DNA of 64,000 bases from Bacteroidota bacterium (GTDB lineage Bacteria > Bacteroidota > Bacteroidia > Chitinophagales > Chitinophagaceae): positions 1 to 64,000 of the forward strand of contig JAGWWM010000004.1 of the NCBI GenBank assembly GCA_018970395.1, in the 5' to 3' direction. How positions within the stretch are numbered: position 1 is the first letter of the stretch; each line of letters begins with the position of its first letter. Shown here in pieces: positions 17,187-26,182 of the stretch. A program made the position numbers and the translations under genes. The notes beneath the pieces were generated by a model that was given only the letters and a program-made list of their open reading frames with translations, made no database searches and had not been told where the DNA came from.

Positions 17187-17690
17187 ATGACGCTGGAAAC
17201 ATTTAATCATCTTTCTAATGAAGCTTTGGAAGAGCAACTTACCCACTGCTGCGGATCCTCAACTTGGGTGAAGGGGATGATGAAGCATGTGCCTTTTCAA
17301 ACACAGGAAGAACTCTTCAATCGTGCTGATCAAATATGGCTCTCTACCTATGAAAACGACTGGAGAGAGGCATTTCTGCATCATCCTAAAATTGGAGATA
17401 TTGAATCCTTACAAAAAAAATTTGCATCTACTGCCAAATGGGCTGAAGGAGAACAAGGCGCCGTGAAGCAGGCTTCCCAACAAATTATTGAAGAACTGGC
17501 TGAGGGCAATCGCTTGTATGAACAGAAATTTGGATTTATATTTATAGTATGTGCCACCGGCAAATCTGCGGAAGAAATGCTGGCCTTACTAAAGGCAAGA
17601 CTTCCCAACAGCATGGAAGAAGAATTAAAGACCGCCATGCTTGAGCAACAGAAAATCACTCACATTAGATTACAAAAACTACTGGTATGA
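17187..17690 (+). CDS. uraD: OHCU decarboxylase
   Basis: A 167-residue all-helical protein that decarboxylates 2-oxo-4-hydroxy-4-carboxy-5-ureidoimidazoline to (S)-allantoin. The catalytic segment FLHHPKIGDIESL and the downstream EGEQGAVKQAS and IFIVCATGKSAEEML are characteristic. It lies directly before uraH, with a 4-base overlap, the usual order of these two genes. Together they process the PuuD product. Confidence 0.92.
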   Translation: MTLETFNHLSNEALEEQLTHCCGSSTWVKGMMKHVPFQTQEELFNRADQIWLSTYENDWREAFLHHPKIGDIESLQKKFASTAKWAEGEQGAVKQASQQIIEELAEGNRLYEQKFGFIFIVCATGKSAEEMLALLKARLPNSMEEELKTAMLEQQKITHIRLQKLLV

Positions 17691-18025
17691 GTCAACTGAC
17701 AACCCATATTCTTGATACTACAAGAGGAAGACCGGCAACCAATGTATCCGTTACCCTTTTTTATCACAAAAATGAACATTGGGAAAAAGTTGTAACCGGT
17801 ATTACCAATCAGGATGGTCGTATTCCCGGGTTGATTCCGGCGGAGCAAGTATTGGATCACGGCACGTATAAACTTCTTTTTGAAACAAGTGCCTATTTTT
17901 CTAATCAAGGTATCAGTAGCTTCTACCCTTTTGTAGAAATTGTTTTTACAATCGATTCATCTGAACATTATCATGTCCCGCTTTTATTAAATCCTTTCGG
18001 CTATTCAACCTACAGAGGTTCATAA
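17687..18025 (+). CDS. uraH: 5-hydroxyisourate hydrolase (transthyretin-like)
   Basis: A 112-residue transthyretin-related protein that hydrolyses 5-hydroxyisourate. It starts with THILDTTRGRPATNVSVTLF, which holds the N-terminal catalytic His, contains a central GR(I)PGLI-type stretch, and ends with the signature YRGS. No signal peptide is present, so it acts in the cytoplasm. The start overlaps uraD by 4 bases. A 54-base gap with no clear terminator separates it from the next gene. Confidence 0.94.
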   Translation: MSQLTTHILDTTRGRPATNVSVTLFYHKNEHWEKVVTGITNQDGRIPGLIPAEQVLDHGTYKLLFETSAYFSNQGISSFYPFVEIVFTIDSSEHYHVPLLLNPFGYSTYRGS

Positions 18026-18079
18026 AAAATATAATCGGTTTAAAGAACTATTCAATCATGCTGTCAAAAACAATATCGA

Positions 18080-19516
18080 ATGAAATTTTCAATTCCTGAA
18101 TCAGACAAAACACAATTATTAGAGACTTTAAAAGATGCCAATACCCGATTTCAAAAGATATATCCGGGCGACAAACCTGATCGTCAACCAGTCCATACGG
18201 TATATGGTGGCGCCAATCTTTTCAAATCGGATACGACGGAAAAAATGGGTGCTATTGCATTAAAGAATCTGAAAACTTATGCACCCAACTTTGTAGTGCT
18301 TGCGAAAGCATTGCAATTTCCTGGGCATGAATACCTTCCTACACTTGAAAAGGATATTCACTTACTGGAAAATAAATTGAAACAGCTTTCCAAAGAAGAA
18401 CAACAGATTGAACCAGCCTGGCTGCCCTACACCATTTATAATAAAATCATTCATAAACTGGAGACAGAAGCCGTTGAAGATTTTCGGATTGATTTTGAAG
18501 ACGGTTTCGGCAATCGTCCTAACGATGAAGAAGATACCACTGCTGTCAATGCTGCAAAAGAACTGGCTGTTGGGATGCGCGAAAAAACCATCTCTCCTTT
18601 CATCGGCATTCGGATCAAACCATTTACAGAAGATTTAAAGGGAAGAGGGGTTCGCACCCTTGATATTTTTCTGACGACACTGCTGGAAGAAACAGGCGGA
18701 AAGCTGCCCGACAATTTTGTCGTGATGCTACCGAAAGTTACCATTCCCGAACAGGTCATCACCTTGATTCGTATGTTCGAGATTATTGAAAAGAAACATC
18801 AGCTTGCACCCGGCACACTGAAAATGGAAACCATGGTAGAAGCGACGCAAATCATCATGGATGAGGAAGGAAGAAATCCACTTATGCGCATCATCCGTGC
18901 TAGTGAAGGACGTTGTATCGCTGCTCATTTCGGCACATATGACTATACAGCTTCTTGCAGTATAACAGCCAGATATCAAACGATGGCACACTCGGTTTGC
19001 GATTTCGCCCATCACATGACAAAAGTGGCTCTCGCACATACCGGCATTTTTCTGAGTGACGGTGCCACCAATGTAATGCCCATTGGTCCACATAGAGGCG
19101 ACCATCTCAGCTTTGAACAACTTAATGAAAATCGTGAAGCCGTACATAATGCCTGGAGAATCGGTTATGGCCATACGATGCATTCGCTCATTAATGGTTT
19201 ATATCAGGGATGGGATCTCAATCCGGCTCAATTGCCGATGCGCTATGCCGCAACTTATCATTTCTTTTTAAGCAGTTATGAGGATGCCGTTCACCGACTG
19301 AAAACATTCGTGGAACGTGCAGCCATCTCTACGCTTACGGGAGATATTTTTGATGATGCGGCAACCGGACAAGGACTGCTCAATTTCTTTTTAAAAGCAA
19401 TGAACTGTGGCGCCATTACTGAGCAGGAAGCACTGGCAACAGGTTTAACCATCGAAGAGATAAGAAGTCGCTCGTTCTATAAAATTTTAGAAGGAAGAAG
19501 AAGCAAAAGTCATTGA
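18080..19516 (+). CDS. DUF6986 family protein, malate-synthase/CitE-like TIM-barrel enzyme
   Basis: A 478-residue cytoplasmic protein, formally uncharacterised. Its motifs recall the CitE/malate synthase barrel: RIDFEDGFGNRPNDEED at 136-152 (acidic metal region), an Arg in GIRIKPF at 176-182, LPKVTIPEQV at 217-226, KMETMVEATQIIMDEEG from 248 (compare the LIETLPA...MEEI helix of malate synthase A) and HFGTYDYTAS from 283 (compare NCGRWDYIFS). R178, E250 and D288 would be the catalytic candidates. It lies between uraH and xdhA in the purine operon, 3 bases before xdhA. I infer a role in consuming ureidoglycolate or glyoxylate, the products for which no enzyme is otherwise seen. The function is not established. 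Confidence 0.75.
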   Translation: MKFSIPESDKTQLLETLKDANTRFQKIYPGDKPDRQPVHTVYGGANLFKSDTTEKMGAIALKNLKTYAPNFVVLAKALQFPGHEYLPTLEKDIHLLENKLKQLSKEEQQIEPAWLPYTIYNKIIHKLETEAVEDFRIDFEDGFGNRPNDEEDTTAVNAAKELAVGMREKTISPFIGIRIKPFTEDLKGRGVRTLDIFLTTLLEETGGKLPDNFVVMLPKVTIPEQVITLIRMFEIIEKKHQLAPGTLKMETMVEATQIIMDEEGRNPLMRIIRASEGRCIAAHFGTYDYTASCSITARYQTMAHSVCDFAHHMTKVALAHTGIFLSDGATNVMPIGPHRGDHLSFEQLNENREAVHNAWRIGYGHTMHSLINGLYQGWDLNPAQLPMRYAATYHFFLSSYEDAVHRLKTFVERAAISTLTGDIFDDAATGQGLLNFFLKAMNCGAITEQEALATGLTIEEIRSRSFYKILEGRRSKSH

Positions 19517-19519
19517 CAC

Positions 19520-20938
19520 ATGGTAAAATTTATTTTAAACAATAAAGAGGTCTCTACGGATCTTCCTAAAGGAACCTTATTGCTCGACTTTATCCGCTAT
19601 CATCAGCATTTATCGGGCACCAAGATTGGTTGTCGTGAGGGCGATTGCGGCGCCTGTACTGTTCTGATAGGTGAAAAGAAGAATGAAAAGATGAAATACC
19701 ATAGTGTTACATCCTGCCTGATGGCAATTGGGAATGTACACGGGAAACATATTGTTACCGTTGAGGGTGTCAACACAGCAGGATTGAATTTTGTACAGCA
19801 GGCATTTACAGATGAGGGTGCCTCGCAGTGCGGCTTTTGCACCCCCGGATTTATGGTATCCCTCGCCGGATTTTCATTGCAAGTGGAAACGCCAACCTAC
19901 GAAAAAGGAATCGAAGCAGTGAATGGAAATATTTGCCGCTGCACCGGATATAAATCGATTGAGCGCTCTATCCAAAAAATTGCTGACAAGCTAAGTGAGC
20001 GAGCAAATGAAAATGCAGTTGATTTCGCGGTGAACAACCATTTCTTGCCGGACTATTTCAAATCTATTCCCGAGCGCATGGAAGCACTTCAGGAATCAAT
20101 CTCAAAAGAAACCGAACAAGAATTAAAACTGGCAAAATTTATGGGTGGTGGGACTGATTTGTATGTGCAACAGCATGATGCCATGACAGAAGCTGAGATT
20201 CATTTTTTGGCTACCCGAAATCAATTACAACAGATTACACTCAATGGCAATACTTGTGAAATGGGAGGTGCCGTGACAGTAACCGAAATGGCGAACGCCG
20301 CATTCATTCAGGAAGCCATTCCTTCCCTGCCTGCCATCATCAAACTCATTTCATCAACACCCATCCGCAACATGGCTACAATAGCAGGCAATTTGGTGAA
20401 TGCCTCTCCAATCGGCGATTTTAATATTCTTTTTTTAGCACTGAATGCACAATTGTTATTAACTGATGAGCATCAGGAAAGAAAAGTAGCGCTGCGCAAT
20501 TTTTACAAAGGCTACAAAATCATGGATAAAGGAACTAATGAGTATGTGAAACAAATTTCTTTTCAGCTTCCCGACTCCGACACGCATGTCAATTTTGAAA
20601 AAGTGTGCAAACGTACCCATCTTGATATTGCCAGTGTCAACTCAGCTATTTCCATAAAAATAAATGAAGATCAAATTACAGAAGCCGGTTTGGCAGTGGG
20701 TGGTGTCGCCCCCATTCCACTTTTTCTCACAAAGACCAGCGAATGGCTGAAAGGGAAGCCCCTGAATCATGAATCAGTAATTGAAGCATGCGCCCTTGCT
20801 CAGACAGAAGTAACACCTATTACTGATGTACGCGGATCAATTGCCTATAAACGATTACTGATGGAGCAATTAATCAAAGCGCATTTTATCCGCCTGTTTC
20901 CTGAATTCATTCAACCCGACAAATTCTTATCTGCATGA
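19520..20938 (+). CDS. xdhA: Xanthine dehydrogenase small subunit (2Fe-2S and FAD domains)
   Basis: A 472-residue electron-transfer subunit. The N-terminal [2Fe-2S] site is C38, C43, C46 (GCREGDCGACTV) with C66; the second site is C104, C107, C139, C141 (CGFCTPG and CRCTG). The FAD domain shows FMGGGTDLYVQ near residue 207 and PIRNMATIAGNLVNASPIGD near residue 280. It passes electrons from the molybdenum subunit to NAD. It overlaps xdhB by 4 bases. Confidence 0.95.
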   Translation: MVKFILNNKEVSTDLPKGTLLLDFIRYHQHLSGTKIGCREGDCGACTVLIGEKKNEKMKYHSVTSCLMAIGNVHGKHIVTVEGVNTAGLNFVQQAFTDEGASQCGFCTPGFMVSLAGFSLQVETPTYEKGIEAVNGNICRCTGYKSIERSIQKIADKLSERANENAVDFAVNNHFLPDYFKSIPERMEALQESISKETEQELKLAKFMGGGTDLYVQQHDAMTEAEIHFLATRNQLQQITLNGNTCEMGGAVTVTEMANAAFIQEAIPSLPAIIKLISSTPIRNMATIAGNLVNASPIGDFNILFLALNAQLLLTDEHQERKVALRNFYKGYKIMDKGTNEYVKQISFQLPDSDTHVNFEKVCKRTHLDIASVNSAISIKINEDQITEAGLAVGGVAPIPLFLTKTSEWLKGKPLNHESVIEACALAQTEVTPITDVRGSIAYKRLLMEQLIKAHFIRLFPEFIQPDKFLSA

Positions 20939-23205
20939 AGAATATAGATTCCTATACTCATACACGCGGCGAGTCTGTGTATTTAGATGATATTCCATTG
21001 CTGGCAGGCACTTTATTTGCGTGTTGTTTTGATTCACCTGTTGCCAACGGTATCATTGAAAATCTGGACTTGAGTGAAGCGGAGCAAAGCGAAGGCGTCG
21101 TAAAAATCCTGACTCATCAAGACATTACAGGAGAAAATCAGATCGGGGGTATCATTCCGGATGAGCCATTATTTGCAGAGCATCATGTTCACTTCTGCGG
21201 CATGCCGATTGCACTTGTCATTGCAGAGAGCGACCATCTGGCCAAAAAAGCCGTTAAAAAAATTAAAGCCACTATCAAAGCATTACCGGCAATCACCGAT
21301 CCGCGCGAAGCTTTTGCAAGAGGGGAACTCACTTTACCTCCCCGCAGTTTTGTACTTGGCAATACAGCATCTGCCTGGAAAGATTGTACGCATATATTTG
21401 AAGGAAGAGCAGACACCAACGGGCAGGAACATTTGTATATAGAAACACAAGGCGCTTATGCCATCCCTGCTGAAAATGGTGCTTTGCGGATTTATTCATC
21501 TACACAGGGTCCCACTGCTGTACAACGAACAGTAAGCAGGGTTACCGGATTACCGATGCATAAAGTAGAGATTGATGTAACGCGTTTAGGCGGGGGATTT
21601 GGCGGCAAAGAAGATCAGGCGAATACCTGGGCTGCACTTTGCGCATTGGCAACGCATCATCTCAAACGTCCTGTTAAATATTCCTTACATCGTATGGAGG
21701 ACATGCGAATGACAGGAAAGAGAAATCCTTATTCCTCTGATTTTAAGATTGGACTGGATAAAGATTTAAAAATAATTGCTTACGAAGCCACTTTCTACCA
21801 AAACTCCGGTGCTGCTGCCGATCTTTCACCGGCGATACTGGAAAGAACACTTTTTCATTGCAACAACACCTACTTCATTCCGAATGTAAAAGCAACCGCC
21901 ATCAGTTGTAAAACGAATCTTCCTCCCAATACTGCCTTTCGAGGATTTGGTGGCCCACAGGGAATGTTTGTAATCGAAGCGTCTATCGTACATGCCGCTG
22001 AACAATTAGGAATTGCTCCTGCTGTCATTCAGCAAAAAAACCTGATGCAAACAGGTGATGAATTTCCTTATGGACAAAAAGTAGTAAGTGAAGCCAATGA
22101 ATGCTGGGAAAAAGCAATGCATTTATACCAAAATGAATCCTTGCTCAACGACATAGACGTTTTTAATAAAAGCAATACGTGGTCTAAGAAAGGTTTGGCG
22201 ATGATGCCCATTTGTTTTGGCATTTCCTTCACCAATACTTTAATGAATCAGGCTCGAGCGCTGGTTCATATTTACACAGATGGTTCGGTAGCAATCAGCA
22301 CCGGTGCTATTGAAATGGGGCAAGGTGTGAATACAAAAATTGCTCAGGTAGCAGCACAGATTTTTTCCATTCCAATTGGGCAGGTCAAGCTGAACACTAC
22401 CAACACCTACCGTATTGCCAATACCTCTCCTTCCGCTGCAAGTGCAACCGCAGATTTAAATGGGAAAGCCACGCAGATTGCGTGCAATACTTTGTTGGAC
22501 AGATTGAAAAATGTAGCCGCTGAATTGCTTCATACAGTCGCAGATGAAATAGAACTGAAAGAAGAATCCATTTATATAAAGTGGCAAAAAACTGATTTAA
22601 CCTGGAAGCAGTTAGTGCTTAGCGCTTATAACAAAAGAATCAGTTTATCGGAGCATGCCCATTATGCAACGCCCGAAATACATTTTGATAAAACAAAAGA
22701 AAAGGGACATCCATTTGCCTATCATGTATTTGGAACAGCGATTACAACGGTTACCCTCGATTGCTTACGCGGGACTTATGAAGTGGATGCTGTTCGTATT
22801 GTGCATGATGCTGGCAGCAGTATGAATGAGCTGATAGATCGTGGTCAAATTGAAGGCGGACTGGTACAGGGAATTGGCTGGATGACATTGGAAGAAATTG
22901 TTTATGATAAAGACGGCAAGCTTCGATCCAATGCGCTTTCCACTTATAAGGTGCCCGATATTTATGCTGTACCTAAAGAAATAAGCATTGATTTTCTGCA
23001 TACAGAAAAAAACAATCTCGCCATCTTTCGTTCCAAAGCGGTGGGTGAACCTCCTTTAATGTACGGTATCGGTACTTATTTTGCCATTCGTGATGCTATC
23101 AGGCAATTTAATCCAAAGAGCAATCCGGCATTTGATGCGCCCTTCACACCGGAGAAAGTTTTACTCGCATTATATCCGGATCGTGCCGCTGAATTGAAAA
23201 ATTAA
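20935..23205 (+). CDS. xdhB: Xanthine dehydrogenase molybdopterin-binding subunit
   Basis: A 756-residue subunit that oxidises hypoxanthine and xanthine to urate at the molybdenum centre. Cofactor motifs are RLGGGFGGKEDQ near residue 220, TAFRGFGGPQGMFVIEA near residue 335, IEMGQGVNTKIAQVAAQ near residue 465 and the catalytic Glu E705 in KAVGEPPLMYG. It needs sulfurated molybdenum cofactor, which explains the downstream xdhC and the cofactor operon 10-14 kb upstream. Confidence 0.95.
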   Translation: MKNIDSYTHTRGESVYLDDIPLLAGTLFACCFDSPVANGIIENLDLSEAEQSEGVVKILTHQDITGENQIGGIIPDEPLFAEHHVHFCGMPIALVIAESDHLAKKAVKKIKATIKALPAITDPREAFARGELTLPPRSFVLGNTASAWKDCTHIFEGRADTNGQEHLYIETQGAYAIPAENGALRIYSSTQGPTAVQRTVSRVTGLPMHKVEIDVTRLGGGFGGKEDQANTWAALCALATHHLKRPVKYSLHRMEDMRMTGKRNPYSSDFKIGLDKDLKIIAYEATFYQNSGAAADLSPAILERTLFHCNNTYFIPNVKATAISCKTNLPPNTAFRGFGGPQGMFVIEASIVHAAEQLGIAPAVIQQKNLMQTGDEFPYGQKVVSEANECWEKAMHLYQNESLLNDIDVFNKSNTWSKKGLAMMPICFGISFTNTLMNQARALVHIYTDGSVAISTGAIEMGQGVNTKIAQVAAQIFSIPIGQVKLNTTNTYRIANTSPSAASATADLNGKATQIACNTLLDRLKNVAAELLHTVADEIELKEESIYIKWQKTDLTWKQLVLSAYNKRISLSEHAHYATPEIHFDKTKEKGHPFAYHVFGTAITTVTLDCLRGTYEVDAVRIVHDAGSSMNELIDRGQIEGGLVQGIGWMTLEEIVYDKDGKLRSNALSTYKVPDIYAVPKEISIDFLHTEKNNLAIFRSKAVGEPPLMYGIGTYFAIRDAIRQFNPKSNPAFDAPFTPEKVLLALYPDRAAELKN

Positions 23206-23209
23206 TTTT

Positions 23210-24175
23210 GTGCAAAAGCAATTCGCATTATGGAGTTTTGTACAGGAAAAATTACTATCGGAAATTCCTGTTGCTTTGCTCTACGTTCTGGAAAGTAAAG
23301 GAAGCAGTCCGGGACGACAAGGCTTTGGCATGGCAATAACGGCAACCGGTGAGATGATTGGTTCTATTGGCGGGGGAATGATGGAACACAAAATGGTAGA
23401 GCTGGCTAAGACATTGTTGCATGCCAAGCAACCCGAAAGCATTTATCAAAAACAGATACATAATAAATCTGCCGCTAAAAATCAGAGCGGCATGATTTGT
23501 AGTGGAGAGCAGTCTGTTTTCTTGCAAGTTATTCCATCCTCATCCCTATTAGACATCAACAGATTAGTAGCCGCTCTTACCAATCAGCAGAATGGAACGT
23601 TAGAGATAACGAATTCAGGAATTTCTTTTCATGAATCATTGCCGGAGAGTGATTTTTATTTTCAATTTAAAGACGAAAGAGATTTTTTATATCGAGAGAA
23701 AACAGGTTACCGACAACAGCTTTACGTAGTGGGGGGTGGACATTGCGCTCTTGCATTTTCCAAACTCATGCGCGATCTTGATTTCAAAATCTATTTGATT
23801 GAAGAGCGTCCGAATTTAAACACCTTACTAAAAAATGAATATGCGCATGAAATTATTTTAGTAAATAATTATAGTGAAATCGGAGATCACATTCCTGACG
23901 GGAAAAACCATTACGTAGTCATCATGACTTTTGGTTATCGTACAGATGCTATTGCCATTCGCAGCTTACAGTATAAGAAACTGGCTTATCTGGGCATGCT
24001 GGGAAGCAGAAATAAAATCGATACTTTATTTAATGAGATGGAAGCAGATAATCTATTATCTAATTTCACCACTCCGGTACACGCTCCCATTGGCCTATCC
24101 ATCAACAGCCGAACACCGGAAGAGATAGCAGTAAGTATTGCGGGGCAGATTATTCAAGTGAAGAATAACAGATAG
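23210..24175 (+). CDS. xdhC: Xanthine dehydrogenase accessory protein XdhC
   Basis: A 321-residue chaperone that binds molybdenum cofactor, protects its sulfurated form and hands it to XdhB. The N-terminal part has ESKGSSPGRQGFGMAI and GEMIGSIGGGMMEHK; the Rossmann-like C-terminal part has VVGGGHCALAFSKLM, YLGMLGSRNKI and HAPIGLSINSRTPEEIAVSI. The start is a GTG at 23210, 4 bases after the xdhB stop. It is the last gene of the purine operon and is followed by a heptamer repeat array. Confidence 0.92.
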   Translation: MQKQFALWSFVQEKLLSEIPVALLYVLESKGSSPGRQGFGMAITATGEMIGSIGGGMMEHKMVELAKTLLHAKQPESIYQKQIHNKSAAKNQSGMICSGEQSVFLQVIPSSSLLDINRLVAALTNQQNGTLEITNSGISFHESLPESDFYFQFKDERDFLYREKTGYRQQLYVVGGGHCALAFSKLMRDLDFKIYLIEERPNLNTLLKNEYAHEIILVNNYSEIGDHIPDGKNHYVVIMTFGYRTDAIAIRSLQYKKLAYLGMLGSRNKIDTLFNEMEADNLLSNFTTPVHAPIGLSINSRTPEEIAVSIAGQIIQVKNNR

Positions 24176-24183
24176 GAAAGCAA

Positions 24184-24288
24184 GTTCTAGGTTCTAGGTT
24201 GTAGGTTGTAGGTTCTAGGTTCTAGGTTATTGGTTATTGGTTGTAATTACTAATTATTAATTATTAATTATTAATTATTAATCATTGA
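24184..24288. repeat. Degenerate heptanucleotide array, 15 units
   Basis: Fifteen 7-base units stay in strict phase over 105 bases: GTTCTAG (2), GTTGTAG (2), GTTCTAG (2), GTTATTG (2), GTTGTAA, TTACTAA, TTATTAA (4) and TCATTGA. The unit drifts from GTTCTAG to TTATTAA while the period is kept. The array lies between the convergent xdhC and the minus-strand gene ending at 24278, and its last units encode that gene's stop and final residues. Confidence 0.85.
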
Positions 24289-24841
24289 TCCCCCTTCTCA
24301 TCTGTACCATTTTCTTATACAGATGAAAGGGCTTATACACTCTCCAGTCAGCTAATTCAAATAAAGGCAGATAACGGTCAAGTTTTAATTTTTTATAATC
24401 ATGCTGCGTGGCTTCAGGCATATTCAGGATCACCGCCCAGCCTTCCTGTTCATGCAATTCTTCCGCCCACTCTTCATAATAATCACGTTCACTGCCATGA
24501 AAATTAAGTACATTTTCCGCAATGAAAATAAACTGAGTGATGCCGGCATTCATAAGAGGTGCAATAAACTCCATCTTCAAAGTCATGATATCATTTTCAA
24601 TCGCATCATTCCATTCACCAATCATTTCAACAATAGCATATTGCTCTGTGTAATCGGCCATCAGTACTTTTACATACAGGGTCTTGCTGCCAAACTCATC
24701 CCACTGCGGATGGATATAGTAGTTGTAGATGGTCTGGGAAAATTCAAATTCAGAATAAACCCTTCCGTAAAAGGGAGATTGCGCGTCTTCCTCACTGATA
24801 TAAATATGTCGCCAGTTGTAATAGGGTTCAATATCGTGCAT
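24278..24841 (-). CDS. Uncharacterised protein at the end of the threonine operon
   Basis: A 187-residue soluble protein that I do not recognise. It is acidic and aromatic-rich (EPYYNWRHIYISEEDAQ at the start, RDYYEEWAEELHEQEGWA near residue 120) with no signal peptide or membrane segment. The core alternates strands and helices, with repeated hydrophobic strands such as ITQFIFIAENVLNF. It begins 9 bases after the thrC stop and is probably co-transcribed with thrABC. The last residues (GIND and the stop) are encoded by the heptamer array. Confidence 0.7.
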   Translation of the reverse strand: MHDIEPYYNWRHIYISEEDAQSPFYGRVYSEFEFSQTIYNYYIHPQWDEFGSKTLYVKVLMADYTEQYAIVEMIGEWNDAIENDIMTLKMEFIAPLMNAGITQFIFIAENVLNFHGSERDYYEEWAEELHEQEGWAVILNMPEATQHDYKKLKLDRYLPLFELADWRVYKPFHLYKKMVQMRRGIND

Positions 24842-24850
24842 GAGAACTCG

Positions 24851-26179
24851 TTAACGTCTCAACAAATAATCACGCAAAGTTAGATAATCCGCTTCCCTTT
24901 TTTCAGCGGTTCCAGGCTGATCCATAATTTTTTGAATCGCCGGCGGTACGGGAACTTTTTCTCCGATCACCGGTTCAATCACATCATAAAATTTTACTGG
25001 ATGGGCTGTCTCCAGAAAAATTCCTTTTTTACCGGGATGATTGGTCAAGTAATTTTCCAATGCAAGATACCCAACTGCACCGTGCGGATCGGCAAGATAA
25101 TGATGGGTTTGGTAGAGCCGCAGCAAAGTGGATTGGGTGGCTTCATCACTGATACTCACGGAAGAAAACTTCGATGCCAGTGCGGGCAGACTTTGATGGA
25201 AGAGTTCAAGAATACGAATAAAATTACTGGGATCAGCCACATCCATCGCATTGGATATCGTGGGTATTGCTTTGGAGGGTTCATAGTTTCCGCTTTGCAT
25301 AAACCTTGGAATCACATCGTTGGCATTGCAGGCAGCAATGAAATGATCCACCGGCATTCCGCTTATATGCGCCAGTATGCCGGCACAAATATTGCCGAAA
25401 TTCCCACTAGGTACTGAAATTACCGGCGGTTGATTTTTATCCTTCCATTGACGATACGCCAACAAATAATAAAGTTGTTGGGGCAACCATCGGGCCACAT
25501 TGATGGAATTAGCGGAAGTCAGCAGACGTTGTTGGGTTAGCGTAGCATCTGCAAATGCCTGTTTCACCATTTGCTGACAATCATCAAAATTTCCATTGAC
25601 AGCAATGGCTTGAATATTATGGCCAAAGGTGGTGAGCTGCTGTTCCTGTACCTTACTCACTTTACCGGCAGGATAAAGGATCACCACTTCTACCCCATCC
25701 ACCTGATAAAATCCACTCGCCACCGCGCCACCGGTATCGCCGCTAGTGGCTACCAACACGGTGATATTCGAATGACGATTGTTGAAATTATTTTGAATGT
25801 AGGTACCCTGTTTTACAAAATAGCCCAAGCACCGACTCATGAATCGCGCTCCTACATCTTTAAATGCGAGGGTTGGACCATGAAACAATTCCAGAGTACT
25901 GATGCGATCTGTAACTGGCACAAGGGGTATAGGAAAATCAATCGTTTCTTCTACGATGCGACGAAAACTTTTTTGATCAATCTCTTCACCCACATAAGGC
26001 TCCATTACTTTTACTGCGAGATCCACGGGATCCCAATTATCAAGTTGGGTTATAAATTCCGAATCAAACTGAGGAATACATTCCGGAAAATAAAGTCCTT
26101 TATCGGGCGCCTGTCCTAATATGGTAGCGGTTTCAAAATTTACGGGTGGACTTTGCTTCTTTAAGCTATAGTATTGCAT
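24851..26179 (-). CDS. thrC: Threonine synthase
   Basis: A 442-residue PLP enzyme that converts O-phosphohomoserine to threonine. The PLP lysine lies in FHGPTLAFKDVGARFM near residue 112, followed by LVATSGDTGGAVASGF and VSVPSGNFGNICAGI typical of the fold-type II threonine synthases. Full length. It follows thrB by 3 bases and ends the recognisable thrA-thrB-thrC biosynthetic set. Confidence 0.95.
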   Translation of the reverse strand: MQYYSLKKQSPPVNFETATILGQAPDKGLYFPECIPQFDSEFITQLDNWDPVDLAVKVMEPYVGEEIDQKSFRRIVEETIDFPIPLVPVTDRISTLELFHGPTLAFKDVGARFMSRCLGYFVKQGTYIQNNFNNRHSNITVLVATSGDTGGAVASGFYQVDGVEVVILYPAGKVSKVQEQQLTTFGHNIQAIAVNGNFDDCQQMVKQAFADATLTQQRLLTSANSINVARWLPQQLYYLLAYRQWKDKNQPPVISVPSGNFGNICAGILAHISGMPVDHFIAACNANDVIPRFMQSGNYEPSKAIPTISNAMDVADPSNFIRILELFHQSLPALASKFSSVSISDEATQSTLLRLYQTHHYLADPHGAVGYLALENYLTNHPGKKGIFLETAHPVKFYDVIEPVIGEKVPVPPAIQKIMDQPGTAEKREADYLTLRDYLLRR

Positions 26180-26182
26180 ATA

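Noticed and set aside
24184-24288. CRISPR array
   Set aside because: The repeat unit is only 7 bases, contiguous without spacers, and there are no cas genes.
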